Source: Desulfomonile tiedjei
GTDB taxonomy: Bacteria > Desulfobacterota > Desulfomonilia > Desulfomonilales > Desulfomonilaceae
Reading direction: 5' to 3'
DNA: 15,344 bases
Assembly: GCA_020718965.1 (NCBI GenBank)
Contig: DYRE01000011.1
Coordinates: 1 to 15,344 of the forward strand
In this document: in pieces, positions 13,409 through 15,344 of the stretch
Numbering within the stretch: position 1 is the stretch's first letter
How the letters are laid out: each line of letters opens with the position of its first letter
Translations under genes and position numbers: made by a program
The notes under the pieces: generated by a model
Told to the model about the DNA's origin: nothing
Seen by the model: only the letters and a program-made list of their open reading frames with translations
Databases searched by the model: none

Positions 13409-15079
13409 ATGAAACTCCGATTCGAATTCCTCACATTCCTGGTGATTCTTGCGCTTCTGGGCGCTCCGGTCCAGTGTGAAGCTTGGGAATTCAAAGTTGA
13501 TTCAGCCCTGTTAACCTTTCGATATGTTTATGCTTCCCAGGCAGGCTCTGACGGTTTTTTTGGCCCTTTCAACGTAGATATGAGGTCGCCAGGTGACCTG
13601 GCCCCGTTAAACGGATGGTTCCAGAGGAAGATGATATCCGGAACCACTGCCATGACCTCGTTCACCCGCTTTGCTATTTTCACGACACTGAAACTTAACC
13701 AAGCGGTGTCAATTCAAGGGACGTACAGGATAAACTCCGATCTGACGACCGATTGGGCCGCTATTGAGAATCCAGACCTTGAGACATCTATTTCTTATGG
13801 AAGATGGACCCGGTTATGGGTCATGGTAAAAAGCCCATTAGGGAACATCTATTACGGACGCCGGGGTTTTCAGCAGGGTTGCGGTCTACAGTTCAGCAGC
13901 GCGGACACGGCGGAAGACATCTTTGAAAGTGGACGTAGAACTGTGGACATTTTTCAGTTGGAGAGTTTCTGGGGACCTTTTACGATAGGAGCGGGTTTTT
14001 ATCCATGGCGTTTAGGTTCGACACGTTACTGGAACATAGAGGATCAGAACGCGGCTAGATCAATTCATGTGTTGGGATATATAAAATACTCGGCTGGTCC
14101 GGTTGAAACCGGCGCAGGAGGTTTCTATTTCGCCTTTCATGAAGGACCGGAGGCATTAAAAACGGTTTCTGAAAGGAGCGCTTTTCCGCCTCGCTCCACC
14201 ATGGCTACCGAGGGCTGGATATATCTGAAATACAACAATGGTCGTTTCTTCTTAAACACGGAAGCTGATTGGTATTATCGGGCGATAAATTATGAGCCCT
14301 CAATGAATGATACGCTTCCCACACCGGAACAATACAGAATGAATCCTCCGGTACCCCTTCCTGGTGATTCCGAGAAGTATTTTCTCCCGCCGTATACGGA
14401 GTCGTGGCGTTATATGATGGAATTCGGCGCCTTGTCGGGTCCCAACAGGCTAAGTTTTCTCCTGGCCCACATGCCGGGCCCTGACAGGCGGCACGGAGTC
14501 CTCATTGATCGGCAGCCTTACATTCAGGATGCTGAGCGAAGCGCCTACGGGGTATTCTACCCATACTCAATACTAATGGGGAAATATTACATGGCCGGTG
14601 TGGATTCCTATCGTGACATGTCAGCTTCAAATGTCGCCGCAGTTCGATTTGACCGCATGATCGCAAGTAACCTGAACATATTTGGATGCGTCATGAAGGC
14701 CAACCGATCCTCGAACGGATACAGTTGGGGTTACGTTAGGCCGGACCCCACAGACCCAGCCACTGACCCCACTAAATTCGGATCCTTGAATTTCAGAAAC
14801 AGAGGAAGTTTCAACTCACCCGTCCCATCAGTCCCAGATGATGACCTTGGTTGGGAATTCAATGTAGGAATTGCTTGGAAACTGCTCGAAAACTGGCGGA
14901 TTTATGCTCGGGGGGCTTATTGGCAGCCTGGCAAGTGGTTCAATTACGCCTGCATCGACAAATCTGTTCCAGGCTGGGACTCGGAACCCCCAACCTCAAA
15001 CAACAACTTCGGAACGAACCCCTACAGAACCATAGCCCCCATTATGGGATTTGAACTCTATCTTGACGTCAGATTATAG
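13409..15079 (+). CDS. Predicted outer-membrane beta-barrel protein of unknown specificity
   Basis: A 556-residue protein I cannot assign to a named family. Residues 1-25 form a signal peptide (MKLRFEF, then a hydrophobic core, with probable cleavage near CEA), so it is exported. The rest is rich in alternating aromatic and polar strands separated by turns with Gly, Asn and Asp, for example WTRLWVMVKSPLGNIYYGRR and FTIGAGFYPWRLGSTRYW. That pattern suggests a porin-like barrel. The C-terminus ends FELYLDVRL with Leu, not the common terminal Phe. No transport or receptor domain (plug, OmpA) is seen. The gene follows the isomerase by 7 bases with no clear ribosome site, so it may rely on translational coupling. 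A pore for organic or fatty acids is a plausible guess from the neighbours, not from its own sequence. One in-frame ATG start fits the signal peptide. Confidence 0.78.
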   Translation: MKLRFEFLTFLVILALLGAPVQCEAWEFKVDSALLTFRYVYASQAGSDGFFGPFNVDMRSPGDLAPLNGWFQRKMISGTTAMTSFTRFAIFTTLKLNQAVSIQGTYRINSDLTTDWAAIENPDLETSISYGRWTRLWVMVKSPLGNIYYGRRGFQQGCGLQFSSADTAEDIFESGRRTVDIFQLESFWGPFTIGAGFYPWRLGSTRYWNIEDQNAARSIHVLGYIKYSAGPVETGAGGFYFAFHEGPEALKTVSERSAFPPRSTMATEGWIYLKYNNGRFFLNTEADWYYRAINYEPSMNDTLPTPEQYRMNPPVPLPGDSEKYFLPPYTESWRYMMEFGALSGPNRLSFLLAHMPGPDRRHGVLIDRQPYIQDAERSAYGVFYPYSILMGKYYMAGVDSYRDMSASNVAAVRFDRMIASNLNIFGCVMKANRSSNGYSWGYVRPDPTDPATDPTKFGSLNFRNRGSFNSPVPSVPDDDLGWEFNVGIAWKLLENWRIYARGAYWQPGKWFNYACIDKSVPGWDSEPPTSNNNFGTNPYRTIAPIMGFELYLDVRL

Positions 15080-15167
15080 AATCTTCTACCGTCTGATTCC
15101 AATTGACTACGTTCGTGTGATATTACCCGAACTGAAAAGATAATCCGTCTCTGTTGATACGGAGGAA

Positions 15168-15206
15168 ATGGTCAAAAAACAATGGAGAATCTCACACTTT
15201 TTGTAG
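15168..15206 (+). other. Possible 12-codon upstream reading frame overlapping rmuC
   Basis: An ATG only 2 bases after GGAGG opens a frame MVKKQWRISHFL that stops at 15206. It overlaps the rmuC start in another frame. It could be a translated leader or simply chance. The GGAGG sits 16 bases from the rmuC ATG, too far for usual initiation. Confidence 0.25.
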
Positions 15207-15344
15207 TCATAGCGTTGTTGGGAGTGACAATCATCCTTCAGATTGTCCAAATTTTACGTAAAACGTCCATCGACCTTGGTCCGGTTGAACAGGCCTTGCA
15301 ATCCATAGAAAAATCTTACGAAAGACTGGAAAGGGCGGTAAGGG
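15182..15344 (+). CDS. rmuC: Probable RmuC-family DNA recombination protein, N-terminal part
   Basis: The frame is open from this ATG to the right edge (54 codons seen). The N-terminus is one hydrophobic helix, about residues 5-23 (LTLFVVIALLGVTIILQIV). A charged coiled-coil start follows (LGPVEQALQSIEKSYERLER, about 33-52), as in RmuC, a membrane-anchored protein with a nuclease-like core that limits DNA inversions. No upstream in-frame start exists: a stop lies nine codons before this ATG. The ribosome site is poorly placed (GGAGG 16 bases away). With only the anchor and coil visible, the RmuC call is suggestive, not certain. The gene is 102 bases after the barrel gene on the same strand, with no terminator seen between them. 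Confidence 0.6.
   Translation, partial: MENLTLFVVIALLGVTIILQIVQILRKTSIDLGPVEQALQSIEKSYERLERAVR

Overview
The window reads as chromosomal DNA of an anaerobic Gram-negative bacterium. My best guess is a Desulfobacterota (former Deltaproteobacteria) lineage. The reasons are an acyl-CoA ligase gene set inside a branched-chain amino acid (Liv-type) ABC transporter operon, a cytochrome b5/DUF2231 fusion, a small SRP RNA directly upstream of dnaX, and a probable rmuC at the right edge. The assignment rests on gene content and protein style, not on any marker search. I see no tRNA, rRNA, CRISPR array, insertion sequence, phage gene or other sign of recent transfer.

Minus strand, positions 1 to about 4230, read right to left. 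A predicted promoter precedes the small SRP RNA (4.5S type), which ends in a strong intrinsic terminator. dnaX (polymerase III gamma/tau) starts just 21 bases beyond the terminator's T-tract. After dnaX come a 107-residue cysteine-motif protein of unknown function, a cytochrome b5-DUF2231 membrane protein, and a UbiA-family prenyltransferase that runs off the left edge.

Minus strand, positions 4282 to 11671. A six-gene operon runs livH, livM, livK, acyl-CoA ligase, livG, livF. A PaaI-type thioesterase follows after 94 bases. Together these make a complete ABC importer (two permeases, one periplasmic binding protein, two ATPases), an enzyme that traps an imported carboxylic acid as its CoA ester, and possibly an enzyme that releases stalled thioesters. 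The likely cargo is a carboxylic acid or branched-chain amino acid; the sequence does not fix which.

Positions 11672 to 12009 are a divergent intergenic region with candidate promoter and operator sequences.

Plus strand, 12010 to the right edge. The genes are a GmhA-like SIS-domain sugar-phosphate isomerase, a crotonase-fold protein that looks more like a delta3,delta2-enoyl-CoA isomerase than a hydratase, a 556-residue predicted outer-membrane barrel of unknown specificity, and the first 54 codons of a probable rmuC. The isomerase and barrel genes are 7 bases apart. They could belong to the same fatty or organic acid use programme as the divergent liv operon, but that is inference.

I found no convincing new multi-gene system. 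The points most worth a second look are the mutually exclusive folds of SRP RNA and terminator ahead of dnaX, the Cys-motif protein after dnaX, the imperfect palindrome upstream of livH, the crotonase lacking one catalytic glutamate, and the barrel beside it.
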